Assembly: GCA_963837455.1 (NCBI GenBank) | Contig: CAWINM010000001.1 | Location: forward strand, 558,001-622,000 | Length of the DNA stretch: 64,000 nt | Source: DASYQD01 sp963837455 | GTDB taxonomy: Bacteria; Acidobacteriota; Thermoanaerobaculia; Multivoradales; JAIOJS01 | Reading direction: 5' to 3' | Shown here: in pieces, positions 36,123 to 44,993 of the stretch | Numbering within the stretch: position 1 is the stretch's first letter | How the letters are laid out: each line of letters begins with the position of its first letter | The notes under the pieces: model-generated | The model's input: the letters and a program-made list of their open reading frames with translations, nothing else | The model's database searches: none | What the model was told of the DNA's origin: nothing | Made by a program: the position numbers and the translations under genes

Positions 36123-38606
36123 CTACGCGGGCGCCATCCTGGGCGGCGACAGAGCGGCTCGCGGTCGCAGCAGCCAGGCGAGCGCCCCTGCCATGGCGAG
36201 CGCGCAGAGCAGGCAGTCGAGCACGAAGCGCGGCGGCCGGTAGAGCAGCTCGAGACGGTGCGCGCCCCCCGGCACCCAGGTGGCGAGCAGCGGCCCGTTG
36301 GCGAGCACCGGGTGGTGCGGCCGGCCGTCGAGGAGCACGCGCCAGCCGCCCTCCTGGAGGATGCTGGTGGCGACGAGGCGGCGCTCGGGGGCGGCTAATC
36401 GCGCCGACCAGCGCGCCGGCTCGCGCCGCTGCGCCACGATCTCTCCCTTGCGTGCCCGCCTGGCGTGCCACCGCGGCGACGCGGGTGGCGGCGGTGGCTC
36501 CGAGACCAGCACGCGTGCCACGAAGTCGCGCGGCCGCGACACCCAGGCCACCCAATCCTTGCCGCGAGAGAGGGTCGCGGCCAGCGGCAGGTAGAGCCGC
36601 GGCAGCACCCGCGGATGCTCGTAGATCCGCGCCGTGCGGTCGTGGTAGGCGAGCGGCAGCCCGAGGTCCGCGTGCGGGTGGGCGACGACGTAGCGGACGC
36701 CGAGCAGGTCGTACAGCCGCGCTCCGGCCCGCTCGAGGCGTGCCGCGTTGTGCATCGTCATCGGCCCCGATGACCGCAGCGACCGCACCAGCTCGACGTA
36801 GTCGTACGGGCGGGACGGGTTGTCGATGCGCACGTCGCTGAGCCCGTAGACCTGCGCGAAGTTGGGCGGAAACGCGTCGTCCATGCCGACCAGGCGGTCG
36901 CTTCCCAGATGGCGGCGCAGGAAGCGTATCGCCGGCGTCAGCGGGTAGAAGAGGCGACGGGGACCGGGCGCGAGGGCATCGCCGTGGAGCGTGAGCAGCT
37001 CGGCGGCGACCACCGCGCAAAGCGCCCAGGGAGCGGTGCGGCGCGAGAGGTTCCAACGGCCGCGCATGCGGTGGGCGGCTACCACCAGCCCGGTGGCGAG
37101 CGTCACCGCCGCGAGCTGCTTGCCCAGCCACCACGGCTGGAAGGGACCGAGCCCTGCGCCCCCCGGTGGCGGATGGGCGACGTAGGCCCACACCAGGGTG
37201 GCCGCGGCGAGCGGCGCCACGAGGGCCACCCGCCGCCAGCCACCGTCGCGGCGCCAGCGCTCGACCTCGCACGCTGCCAGGTAGACGAGGGGAACGACGA
37301 GCAGCAGCACGAGCCGCTGGTTGCGGTGGGCAGCGGTCGCCCCCACCACGGGAATCTGGGCGATCAGGCGATCGACGTAAGGGGGCTGCATGGTGAGCAG
37401 CAGGCAGCCCAGGCCGAGAGCGCGCATGGCGCCCTCCTGCGGCAGCAGGAATCGTTGGCGGCGCAGCAGGGAAGCCGCCGCTAGCAGGGCGATGACCCCG
37501 CCGACCGAGGCGCCCCCCGCCTCGACGAAGTTCGCTTCCCCCCAGAACACCTCATGGTTGCCCAGCGCGCGCACCGCGCAGGTGGAGACGACCTGGCCGT
37601 CGACACGCTCTCCCCACGCCGCGAGCGCCGCGGGGTCGCGGAGCGCGGCGACGAGCCCGCTCAGGGTCGGCGGCTTGCCGAGCAGCCCTCTCACGGTCAC
37701 CGCCCGCTCGCTCTGCGGCACGTAGAGCTGCTGCACGGCAAGCACCGGCGCCACCAGCATCCCGGCGAGGGCCAGGGCGACGGTGCAACGGACGAGGAAG
37801 CCGCGGAGCGCGAACCCGTCCCGCCGCCGCTCCCAGGCGCAGGCGATCACCAGCCATGCCACCGCGGCGCCGGCGTAGACCACGGTCTCGGGGTGCCCGC
37901 CGAGCAGCAGTGCCACCAGTATCGCGGTGAGTAGGCCGGCGTCGCGCCGACCGCCATCGCGGTGGCAGCGCACCACGGCGTAGAGGGCAAAGGGCGTCCA
38001 GGCCACGGCGTTGGCGATCGGCCAGCCGAGCCACAGCAGCATGGCGCCGGAGAGCCCGTAGGCGAGGCTGCCGAGCAGCGCCGGCGCCTCGCCCAGCCCC
38101 TGGCGGCGCAGCAGCAGGAACATCCCCACCAGGGCGACGAAGACTCGCAGCGCCGCCGTCACTCCCACCGCGGCAGCGAGCGGCAGCCCGTAACCGGCGA
38201 CCACCAGCGGCTGGAACGCCTGCGACTGCGGGTCGCCCATGAGCGGCATGCCCACTCCCGCGTCCTCGTTCCACAACGGCCAGCGGCCCTGGCCCATGGC
38301 GTGACGCACCTCCGCCTGCCAGGGAGTGATCTGGTGCACCAGGTCCCCCTGCAGCGGGTGCGTCCGCGCGGCCGGCCGCGGCAAGCCGCGGAAGGGGACG
38401 ACGCCCACCAGGCTCCCGAGCGGCAGCAGCACCTTGCCGCCCGCGAGCACCGGCGCGAACAGGGTCAGCACCAGCACCGTGAAGACCGCCGTGACCCGCG
38501 CCGGCACGGCATCGAACCAGCGCCGCATCGCCGCGAGCAGGAGGGCGCCGAGGCTCACCGTCCAGACCGCGGGCAGCAGCGCTGCTGGGCTCCAGGCGCC
38601 GTCCAC
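36123..38606 (-). CDS. YfhO-like large membrane protein
   Basis: An 827-residue protein with about twelve hydrophobic segments over residues 10-520 and a soluble C-terminal part. The first soluble loop holds LVHQITPWQAEVRHAMGQGR and WPLWNEDAGVGMPLMGDPQS, the landmark of YfhO/GT-C-like proteins. Later LWLGWPIANAVAWTPFALYA and GGHPETVVYAG also fit. The C-terminal region (LLGVRYVVAHP, RLYLPLAATLS, GGWRVLLDG) matches YfhO. In Firmicutes YfhO glycosylates lipoteichoic acid; in Gram-negatives the acceptor is unknown. GTG 38606 starts one base past the end of the methyltransferase gene (stop 38609), so they share a transcript. Confidence 0.75.
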   Translation of the reverse strand: MDGAWSPAALLPAVWTVSLGALLLAAMRRWFDAVPARVTAVFTVLVLTLFAPVLAGGKVLLPLGSLVGVVPFRGLPRPAARTHPLQGDLVHQITPWQAEVRHAMGQGRWPLWNEDAGVGMPLMGDPQSQAFQPLVVAGYGLPLAAAVGVTAALRVFVALVGMFLLLRRQGLGEAPALLGSLAYGLSGAMLLWLGWPIANAVAWTPFALYAVVRCHRDGGRRDAGLLTAILVALLLGGHPETVVYAGAAVAWLVIACAWERRRDGFALRGFLVRCTVALALAGMLVAPVLAVQQLYVPQSERAVTVRGLLGKPPTLSGLVAALRDPAALAAWGERVDGQVVSTCAVRALGNHEVFWGEANFVEAGGASVGGVIALLAAASLLRRQRFLLPQEGAMRALGLGCLLLTMQPPYVDRLIAQIPVVGATAAHRNQRLVLLLVVPLVYLAACEVERWRRDGGWRRVALVAPLAAATLVWAYVAHPPPGGAGLGPFQPWWLGKQLAAVTLATGLVVAAHRMRGRWNLSRRTAPWALCAVVAAELLTLHGDALAPGPRRLFYPLTPAIRFLRRHLGSDRLVGMDDAFPPNFAQVYGLSDVRIDNPSRPYDYVELVRSLRSSGPMTMHNAARLERAGARLYDLLGVRYVVAHPHADLGLPLAYHDRTARIYEHPRVLPRLYLPLAATLSRGKDWVAWVSRPRDFVARVLVSEPPPPPASPRWHARRARKGEIVAQRREPARWSARLAAPERRLVATSILQEGGWRVLLDGRPHHPVLANGPLLATWVPGGAHRLELLYRPPRFVLDCLLCALAMAGALAWLLRPRAALSPPRMAPA

Positions 38607-38608
38607 TT

Positions 38609-39937
38609 CTAGCTCTCGTCCGTCAACCGCAGCGCCCGTTTGAGGCCGAACCAGCGGTTGCGCAGCTTCCAGAAGCGGCTCGCCTGCATGGTGGCGACAG
38701 TGGTCTGCAGGCCGGCGATCTCTGCCGCCGCCCACGCCTGCTGCGCCGCCATCTCGACGCGCAACCGGTGGAGCTCGGTCTCGTGCCAGCGCAGCTGCAT
38801 GCAGCGGGCATGGAAGGCCGCCGTCGAGAGCCGCCCGACCCAGCCGAGGCGCGAACCACCACGCGCGTCGATCGCCCGCAGCAACAGCACCGAACCGTAG
38901 ACGTCGGCGGCGCCCGGCAGGGGCGCGATGAGCGTCCAGCCGCTCGTCCCGGCATCCTCTCCACGCACCGCGGCAACGTCGGGACGCGGGCCGTCGACGG
39001 TGGCGAGGCCGATGCGGCGACCGTCGACGAGCACCTCCACGGCGGCGACCGCGGCGCCGTGCGCGTGCGCCCAGCCGCTCAGCGCGACCTCACGCGAAGA
39101 GACCTTGCACGTTTCCATGGCGATCTCCGGGTCGCTCGGCGGCATCAGCCCGGTGAAGCTCGCCGCCGCCTCCGGCACCACCACCCAGAGGTCCTGGTAG
39201 TTGCACACCGCGCGCGGGAAGCGGACCGCCGACAGCGGCCTGTCGGTGGCGGCCAGCATCGAGCGCACGAAGGCCTCGTCCACCCACATCGAGCCGTACT
39301 CCGCCGTCGCGAGCTCGGTGATCTCGCTGTGAGGCTGGAAGCAGGGGCCGGCCGCGGGCCGCTGCTCGGCCGGCAGCAGCAGCAGGTCATGGGTACTGAA
39401 GGCGAGCACGCCTCCCGGCGCGAGTCGGTCGAGGAGGGCCGCGAGCCAGGCCGCGAAGCGGCGCTCGGGCAGATGCGAGAACAGCGAGGTAACGAGGATC
39501 GCATCGAAGGGACCGGGGAGGTCGAGTTGCTCGGGGTCGACGCAGGACAGCGCGGCGCGGACCCCAAAGGTCTGGCGCTGAAAGGTCATTGCCGCCGGCA
39601 GCACGTCCGCGACGGTGATCGCCTGCGGCGGCACCTCGTCGAGCAGGAACCGCGTGACGCGGCCGAAGCCACTCGCAAAGTCGAGCAGCGCGCGGGCGCG
39701 GCGTGCCTCGCCAAAGCGCCACCGCACCACCTCCAGCATCAGCGCCGCGATGCTCGCGCCGCTGCGGTAGTAGGCGCAGCGCGCCTGCTCGGCGTCCCCT
39801 TCATAGAGGTCGTGCAGGAAGGCGAGCATCTGGTCGCCCGGGCTGATCCCCAGGCGCGGGTCCGCCGGTGACCTTCCCCACTCGGCGAGCAGCGCCGTGA
39901 CTGCCGGCGACGGGGCATCGAGGGTGCTCGCGGGCAT
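38609..39937 (-). CDS. SAM-dependent methyltransferase with C-terminal coiled coil
   Basis: A 442-residue protein. Residues 45-230 form a class I methyltransferase: LLDFASGFGRVTRFL (motif I), ITVADVLPAAM and FDAILVTSLFSHLPE (motifs II-III). The middle (about 270-380) holds beta-rich sequence with VEVLVDGRRIGLATVDG, similar to small carbohydrate-associated domains. The tail is a coiled coil (HETELHRLRVEMAAQQAW) ending RFWKLRNRWFGLKRAL, a C-terminal motif often found in LPS and EPS glycosyltransferases and methyltransferases. A TATGCT -10 lies ten bases before ATG 39937. Probably modifies a lipid-linked glycan; substrate unknown. Confidence 0.72.
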   Translation of the reverse strand: MPASTLDAPSPAVTALLAEWGRSPADPRLGISPGDQMLAFLHDLYEGDAEQARCAYYRSGASIAALMLEVVRWRFGEARRARALLDFASGFGRVTRFLLDEVPPQAITVADVLPAAMTFQRQTFGVRAALSCVDPEQLDLPGPFDAILVTSLFSHLPERRFAAWLAALLDRLAPGGVLAFSTHDLLLLPAEQRPAAGPCFQPHSEITELATAEYGSMWVDEAFVRSMLAATDRPLSAVRFPRAVCNYQDLWVVVPEAAASFTGLMPPSDPEIAMETCKVSSREVALSGWAHAHGAAVAAVEVLVDGRRIGLATVDGPRPDVAAVRGEDAGTSGWTLIAPLPGAADVYGSVLLLRAIDARGGSRLGWVGRLSTAAFHARCMQLRWHETELHRLRVEMAAQQAWAAAEIAGLQTTVATMQASRFWKLRNRWFGLKRALRLTDES

Positions 39938-39947
39938 CGGCGGGGGA

Positions 39948-39953
39948 GCATAC
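39948..39953 (-). promoter_or_regulatory. -10 element of the methyltransferase gene
   Basis: TATGCT on the minus strand, ten bases before ATG 39937; divergent with TAGAAT (39993-39998) before the gene at 40011. Both leaders are very short. Confidence 0.35.
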
Positions 39954-40010
39954 CAACCGGCTAGCGAGCGGTCCTTCTGCATGCCCCGCCGGTAGAATGC
40001 CGCGCACCCC

Positions 40011-41222
40011 GTGCCCTCGCCGGCCCCGTCCACCTCGCCCGCTCCGGAACTGCTGCTCCACATCGGCTGCGGCGAGCAGCGCCTCGCCGGCTGGGTGAAC
40101 ATCGACCGCCAGGCCCTGCCGGGGGTCGACCGCGTTCTCGACGTGACACGGGGCCTCCCTTTCGAGGGCGCCAGCGCCGTCTTCGCCGAACACTTCCTCG
40201 AGCACCTGCCTCTCGACCACGCCCTCGCCTTCCTGCGCGAGGCGCATCGCGCGCTGGCGCCGGGCGGCTGGCTGCGGCTGTCGACGCCCAACCTCGATTG
40301 GGTGCTGGCGACACAGTACCCTGCGGCCGCGAGAGCGAGCGACGCCGCGGTGGGGGCCCTGCGCCTCAACCGCGCGTTCTACGCCTGGTCGCACCGCTTC
40401 CTCTGGAACCGCGCGCTGCTCGAGGAGACCCTGCGGGCGGTCGGCTTCGACGCCCTCTGCTGGTGCCGGTGGGGGGAGAGCGAGCGCCCGCTCCTCCGCG
40501 GTCTCGAGCGCCACGCCACCGACCCCGACAGCCTCGAGCTGCCGCACGTGCTCATCGTCGAGGCACGCAAGGGTGCCGCCGCACTGGAGCGCTTCGCGGC
40601 CCTTCGTGCGCGCTTCGCCGAGACCTTCCTGGACACGGTGCGTCCCCTCGGCTGGCAGCTCGACCCCGGACGCAGCCGCCTGGTGGCACACCTCCCGCTG
40701 GCAGGGCCGCTCGGGCGCTGGCTACGCGAGCACCTGCTGCGCGCCGCCTGGATCGGAGGGTCGGTGCGCTCGTTCCCCGAAGCGCCCGCGGAGACCGACG
40801 TCCAGGTGGACATCCTCACTGCCCACGTCCTCGCCGACGAGCCGGTCGAGCGCCTCCAGGCGGGCCTGCGGCCGATGCCTCGCTTCCTCAGGCACCGGCT
40901 CGAGGCGCGCTTCCGCGGCCCGCGCTACCTCGACGCCGATCGCCAGCCGGTGATCGAAGTCCGATCCACGTCGGTGGCGCCGCTCGGTGGCGGCGGCTTG
41001 GCACTGCGTGGCGAGCTGCGGCGTGGCGAGGCGAGGGTGCCGATCGCCCTCGACGTCGACACGCGACTCGAGGATGGGAGCTGGCGAGCGCGCGGAGAGC
41101 TCCGCGTACGCCCGTCGGCGCTGGGCCTGCCACCCTGGCGGCCGTTGGGCCCTCTGCTGCACGCCGGCGACGAGCTGCGCATCGAGCTCGACCTGGTGGC
41201 GACACCGGTGCTACCCACGTGA
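40011..41222 (+). CDS. Methyltransferase-YceI fusion protein
   Basis: A 403-residue intact protein with two parts. Residues 10-195 are a class I methyltransferase: LLLHIGCGEQRLAGWVNIDR has the motif I region, and EHFLEHLPLDHALAFL is the post-motif helix seen in DUF-type, LPS-associated methyltransferases. From about residue 215, WQLDPGRSRLVAHL starts a YceI-like lipocalin barrel (lipid-binding), with ALRGELRRGEARVPIALD, LRVRPSALGLP and DELRIELDLV at its end. No signal peptide is present, while most YceI proteins are periplasmic, so the barrel here is cytoplasmic. GTG 40011 lies twelve bases after TAGAAT. The start of the next gene overlaps its stop (GTGA). Confidence 0.68.
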   Translation: MPSPAPSTSPAPELLLHIGCGEQRLAGWVNIDRQALPGVDRVLDVTRGLPFEGASAVFAEHFLEHLPLDHALAFLREAHRALAPGGWLRLSTPNLDWVLATQYPAAARASDAAVGALRLNRAFYAWSHRFLWNRALLEETLRAVGFDALCWCRWGESERPLLRGLERHATDPDSLELPHVLIVEARKGAAALERFAALRARFAETFLDTVRPLGWQLDPGRSRLVAHLPLAGPLGRWLREHLLRAAWIGGSVRSFPEAPAETDVQVDILTAHVLADEPVERLQAGLRPMPRFLRHRLEARFRGPRYLDADRQPVIEVRSTSVAPLGGGGLALRGELRRGEARVPIALDVDTRLEDGSWRARGELRVRPSALGLPPWRPLGPLLHAGDELRIELDLVATPVLPT

Positions 41223-41746
41223 CCGGCGGCGCCGGCGAAGGTCCCGCCCCGATGCCGACGACCTCCTCGCCAGGCGGTCCCCGTCCGCGGCTCCCCACGT
41301 CGCTGCGCTCGCTGCTGCTGCGGTTGCCGCGCAGCGCTCGTGCGCGGCGCCGCGGCCGCGACCTGCTACTGGCCCTGCTCGTCGGCTGGACGGCGCACGG
41401 CTTCTACTTCGAGGCCGCCGCGGCGCGCGACGGCTGGCGGCTGCATCGTCTCCCCGGCCCTTCCTCCGACCGCTGGCGGCTCGGCGCGGCGCAGCCGGAG
41501 CGGCTGCGCCGCTGCCTCGTCGGCATGGAGCCGACGCTTCCCGCGGGCATCGTGTACCTCTGGGATCCCGCCACAGACCTCTACCGCTGGCGGTGGGCCT
41601 GCTACTTCCTGCCGGGTCGCGAGGTCCGGGCGGCCGGCCCCACCGCGCCGAGCGGGCTGCTGGTGATCGCCACCACCCGCCGGGGACCGCCCGGGGGGCA
41701 GCTCGTGCGCGGCGGCAGCTGGTGTGGCGTCTATCGCCTGCCATGA
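41219..41746 (+). CDS. Small membrane-anchored protein of unknown function
   Basis: A 175-residue protein. After a basic N-terminus (RSARARRRGRDLLLALLVGW) comes one hydrophobic segment, then a soluble part that would face the periplasm: RWRLGAAQPERLRRCLVGME, YLWDPATDLYRWRWACYFLP and SGLLVIATTRRG. Two or three cysteines in the soluble part could form a disulfide. GTG 41219 overlaps the stop of the fusion gene; an ATG at 41252 is the alternative. The stop overlaps the next ATG at 41743. Always next to a polytopic GT-C-like gene here, it may be an accessory subunit; family not recognised. Confidence 0.55.
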   Translation: MTGGAGEGPAPMPTTSSPGGPRPRLPTSLRSLLLRLPRSARARRRGRDLLLALLVGWTAHGFYFEAAAARDGWRLHRLPGPSSDRWRLGAAQPERLRRCLVGMEPTLPAGIVYLWDPATDLYRWRWACYFLPGREVRAAGPTAPSGLLVIATTRRGPPGGQLVRGGSWCGVYRLP

Positions 41747-43069
41747 GCCTCCCCCCTGGCTCGCCGCTCCCCTGCTGCTGGCGGCACTGGCGTTGATCGG
41801 CCAGGCGTGGGTCAGCCGGCTTCGGGGGACACCGCTACAACGCGTGGTGCTCGGCTTCGCCGGCGGCAGCGTCCTCCTGCACCTCTGGTTGAGCCTGCTC
41901 GACGTCGCCGCGGTGCGCTGGAGCCCGCCCCTCACGCTCGCGCCGTTGCTCCTGCTCGGCGTCCCTCTCGCCTGGCGTCTCGCCGACCGAAGCGGGCCGC
42001 GGGCCTCCGCCTCGGAGGCCGGCAACTGGGACGTCGGCTGGGGGGACCTGCTGGCGCTCGCTGCAGTGGCCGGGTTCGCGGCCCTCGCCTGGACGACGTG
42101 GATCGCCACGCCGGACTTCATCTACCACTGGGGGCTCAAGGGGCACCGCTTCTTCCTCTCCGGCCACGTCGACTACGCCTACCTGGCACAGCCCTTCGGC
42201 TGGCCCATGCATCCCGACTATCCCAACCTCCTCCCCGAGCTGCTCGCGCTCGCCGCGCTGCTCGCCGGCCGCTGGCAGGAGCGGGCGGTGCTGCTGTGGT
42301 CGCCGCTGCTGCTGCTGCTCATGCTGGTGGCGGTGCGCGAGGTCCTGCCGTCACGAGCGGGTGCCGAGCTTTCCGCGCCACGCCGTGGTCGCCATGCTGG
42401 CCCTCGGCTGCGGCGCCTTCGCCATCGGCAACCTGATGGCGGGCGCGGCCGATTGGCTGCCGGCGCTCGCCCTGGTCGCCGCCATGCCGGCGCTGCTCGC
42501 CCCACCCACGACGGCGGCCAGTCTCCAGCTCGGCGTCTGCGCGGCATTCGCCGCCGCTTCCAAGCAGGAAGGGATCGCGCTCGCCGCGGGCCTCGTCGCG
42601 GTGCAGCTCGGGCGCCACGTGCTGCGGCGGCTGCGGCCCGGCATCGCGAGCCTGGCGGCGTTGCTCTTGCCGCCGGCGGCGGTCGTCGCCTACCACTCTG
42701 GCGCGCGTCGCGCAGCACCACTTGCTGCAGACCTACGACAAAGGCCTGCCGAGCTGGGAGCGGCTGCGCATCGCCCTCCCGAGCCTGGCCGCCAACTTCC
42801 TTCCCCGCGCCTGGTACGGCCTCCCGCTCGCCCTCCTCGCCCTGCCGCTGCTGCTCGCGGTGCCGCGGCTGCGACCCTTCGTCACCGTCGTCGGCCTGCA
42901 GCTCGCGGCCTACCTCGCGAGCTGCTCCGGACAGCCCGCCGACACCGCGCTCCTCATCGTCACCACCCTCTCCCGCTTCGAGCTCCAGCTGCTGCCGGCG
43001 ACGGTGGCGGCCATCGCGGTGGCCTGGCTCGGCACCGGCACGACGGGGACGCCGGCCTCTACGGGGTGA
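41743..43069 (+). CDS. GT-C-like polytopic membrane protein, three frameshifts
   Basis: Corrected across slips near 41752-41758 (a run of C), 42350 and 42710, this is a 442-residue protein with about ten hydrophobic segments. The first periplasmic loop holds TPDFIYHWGLKGHRFFLSGH and, further on, WPMHPDYPNLLPELLA, a pattern of uncharacterised GT-C relatives (HPDYPxLxP). KQEGIALAAG and LQTYDKGLPSWERL follow. Start ATG 41743 overlaps the previous stop (ATGA). The last helix ends near FELQLLPATVAAIAVAWLG. It probably moves a sugar from a lipid carrier across the membrane or onto a glycan; catalysis is inferred from the Asp-rich first loop only. Confidence 0.6.
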
Positions 43070-43078
43070 CGAGCAGCA

Positions 43079-43106
43079 CCCCCTGGCGCTCGACCCCGAG
43101 CGGGGG
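43079..43106. terminator. Bulged hairpin between convergent genes
   Basis: CCCCC-tgg-CGCTCG, a four-base loop, then CGAGCG and GGGG. It lies between the GT-C-like gene and xdhC, which converge, and may terminate both. Confidence 0.4.
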
Positions 43107-43151
43107 CGCGCATGGAGCGCTCGCGAGGAATCGCTTCGCCGGCGGCGGGGA

Positions 43152-44042
43152 TCAACCGGCAGCGGGAGCAGGCAGCGCGTCGGGCCCGGGTGTCGTCGCC
43201 CGGCGCGCCGCGTCGCGGGCGGCAGTGCGCACCTGGATCATCTCGGCGAGGATCGAGACGGCGATCTCGCCCGGGGTGTCGCCGCCGATGGGCAGCCCGA
43301 TCGGTGCGCGCAGCGCGGTGCCGTCGAGCGTTGCCCCGTCTGGCGTCAGCCCCTGGCGCTCGACCTCGCGCCGCACGCGGGCCACCTTGCGCCGGCTGCC
43401 CATCAGCCCCAGGTAGGCGAGCCGCGCCGGCGCCTGACGCAGCACCGCGGCGAGCGCCGAGGCGTCGGTCTCCCAGCAGCGCGAGACGATCGCCACGTAG
43501 AGCTCGCGGCCGCCGAAGGGGGCCAGGAAGTCCTCGCGGAAGTCGCGCGACACGGCCACCGGGCGGGTGGCCGCAGGGAACAGGGCGGGCTCGCGAAAGC
43601 GCGGCCGGTCCTCCGCCACCGCGCAGTCGAATCCGGCCAGCGAGGCCGCGCGGGCCAGCGCTTGCCCCACCGGTCCGCCGCCGCAGACCACCACCAGCGG
43701 CGGCGCCGCCAGCACCTCGAGCAGCACCTCCATCAGGCCGCCGCACACCATGCCGGTGGGCTCCCCGTGCACCGCCTTCTCGGTAAGGTAGTAGCGTTTG
43801 AGCTCCGAGGTCGCCGCCGCGGAGGCCAGCAGGTCGGCGGCGTCCGTCGCCACCAGCGCCTCGCAGGCGCCGCCGCCCAGGTTGCCGAAGGCGCTGCGGT
43901 CGGCGCGCACCAGCAGCTTCCATCCCACCTTGCCGGGAGTCGAGCCCTCGGCGCGCACCACCTGGCAGAGCACGGCGCGGCCCTGCTCGTGCACCGTGCG
44001 CTCCGCCTCGGCGAGCACCTCGAGCGGTCCGGGAGCGGTCAC
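43152..44042 (-). CDS. xdhC: XdhC/CoxF-family molybdoenzyme maturation protein
   Basis: A 296-residue protein of the XdhC family, which binds molybdenum cofactor and helps insert it (with sulfuration) into xanthine-dehydrogenase-type enzymes. The N-terminal XdhC_CoxI domain has LCQVVRAEGSTPGKVGWKLL and FGNLGGGACEALV. The C-terminal Rossmann domain begins PPLVVVCGGGPVGQALARAA. YLGLMGSRRKVARVRREV and LRAPIGLPIGGDTPGEIAVS are diagnostic. No molybdoenzyme subunit is in the window, so the client is unknown. GTG 44042 overlaps the stop of the DUF2127 gene (GTGA), coupling translation. Confidence 0.9.
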   Translation of the reverse strand: MTAPGPLEVLAEAERTVHEQGRAVLCQVVRAEGSTPGKVGWKLLVRADRSAFGNLGGGACEALVATDAADLLASAAATSELKRYYLTEKAVHGEPTGMVCGGLMEVLLEVLAAPPLVVVCGGGPVGQALARAASLAGFDCAVAEDRPRFREPALFPAATRPVAVSRDFREDFLAPFGGRELYVAIVSRCWETDASALAAVLRQAPARLAYLGLMGSRRKVARVRREVERQGLTPDGATLDGTALRAPIGLPIGGDTPGEIAVSILAEMIQVRTAARDAARRATTPGPDALPAPAAG

Positions 44043-44533
44043 GACGCGAGCGTAGCACCGGCGCGCTGCCGGCTGGGCGAGCGCGGTGGCAGGTGCCGCG
44101 GCATGAACCGCCAGAGGTAGAGCACGATGAGCAGATCGGTGGCGGCGACCACCAGCTTGAAGGTGCTGAACTCGAGCGCCAGGGCGGCGAGCGAGAACAC
44201 GCCGGCGATTCCCATCACCACCAGGGCGATGTCGCGCACCAGCCAGGAGCCGTACCAGATGCCGACCGCGAGGGCGATCTTGAACAGCCCCAGAACCAGC
44301 AATGCCGCGGTCACCAGCCGCAGCTTCTGGGGCTCGAGCGGCGCATGCACCACCAGCCAGGCGGCGAGCTGATCCTGGGGGTCGTCGGTGAGCTCGGAAC
44401 GCAGCAGCGACGGCGCCCAGGTGACGAACAGCCCGGCCGCCATCTCGAGCAGCCCCCAGAGCGTCTTGTAGACGACGATCAGCGTCAGCCCGAGCGGGCG
44501 CTTGCGCCGTGGTCGGTACACGACATTCAGCAT
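44039..44533 (-). CDS. DUF2127-like integral membrane protein
   Basis: A 164-residue protein with four hydrophobic segments, starting KRPLGLTLIVVYKTLWGLLE (the landmark of DUF2127) and ending in a basic tail (PPRSPSRQRAGATLAS). VTAALLVLGLFKIALAVGIW and IALVVMGIAGVFSLAALALE are the middle helices. ATG 44533 is preferred to GTG 44551 because the domain starts there. It lies 46 bases after the DUF420 gene and overlaps xdhC by GTGA. Function unknown; it is found near oxidase-assembly genes here but the family is broad. Confidence 0.68.
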   Translation of the reverse strand: MLNVVYRPRRKRPLGLTLIVVYKTLWGLLEMAAGLFVTWAPSLLRSELTDDPQDQLAAWLVVHAPLEPQKLRLVTAALLVLGLFKIALAVGIWYGSWLVRDIALVVMGIAGVFSLAALALEFSTFKLVVAATDLLIVLYLWRFMPRHLPPRSPSRQRAGATLAS

Positions 44534-44578
44534 ACAGGGCCGCGTTCGCACCGCAGTTGGTGGCGCCGCCCTCGACGG

Positions 44579-44993
44579 CTACAGCCGGTAGAGCATCCAG
44601 TAGACGACCACGCCGGTCACCGAGACGTAGAGCCAGATCGGCAGCGTCCAGCGGGCAAGGGCGGCATGGCTGGCGAAGCGGCGGCGCAGGGCCCGTGAGA
44701 GCGTCCAGATCGCCAAGCACCGGCACGGCGGCGGCGAGCAGGGTGTGGGTGCCGAGGATGCCCAGGTAGAGGCCGCGCACCCAGCCCTGCCCCTGGAAAC
44801 GGACGTGTCCGACCGCCGCGTGGTAGACGAGGTAGCTGGTGAGGAAAGCGCTCGACAGCACGAAGGCGACGATCATCGCCGCCCGGTGCGCGCGCCACCG
44901 ACCGTGACGGATGAGCCAGAAGCCGCTGACCAGGGCAACCGCGCTGCCGGCGTTGAGGATGGCGTTGAGCGCCGGCAGGTCGTGAACGGTCAC
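44579..44993 (-). CDS. DUF420 membrane protein (CtaM-like), one frameshift
   Basis: A four-helix membrane protein of the DUF420 family, which includes CtaM, needed for haem-copper oxidase maturation in Firmicutes. LPALNAILNAGSAVALVSGF is the first segment, with HRAAMIVAFVLSSAFLTSYL the second. Two conserved His residues follow: SYLVYHAAVG and LGTHTLLAA. A slip near 44705-44715 changes the frame in the last helix; the corrected end reads VTGVVVYWMLYRL. GTG 44993 overlaps the SCO stop by GTGA. Location between SCO and ctaB-linked genes supports an oxidase-assembly role. Confidence 0.78.

Noticed and set aside
43152..44993. A single 613-residue frame joining DUF420, DUF2127 and XdhC regions
   Set aside because: The frame runs through by chance after a slip in the DUF420 gene; the middle is out of frame with DUF2127, which is a separate gene with GTGA overlaps on both sides.
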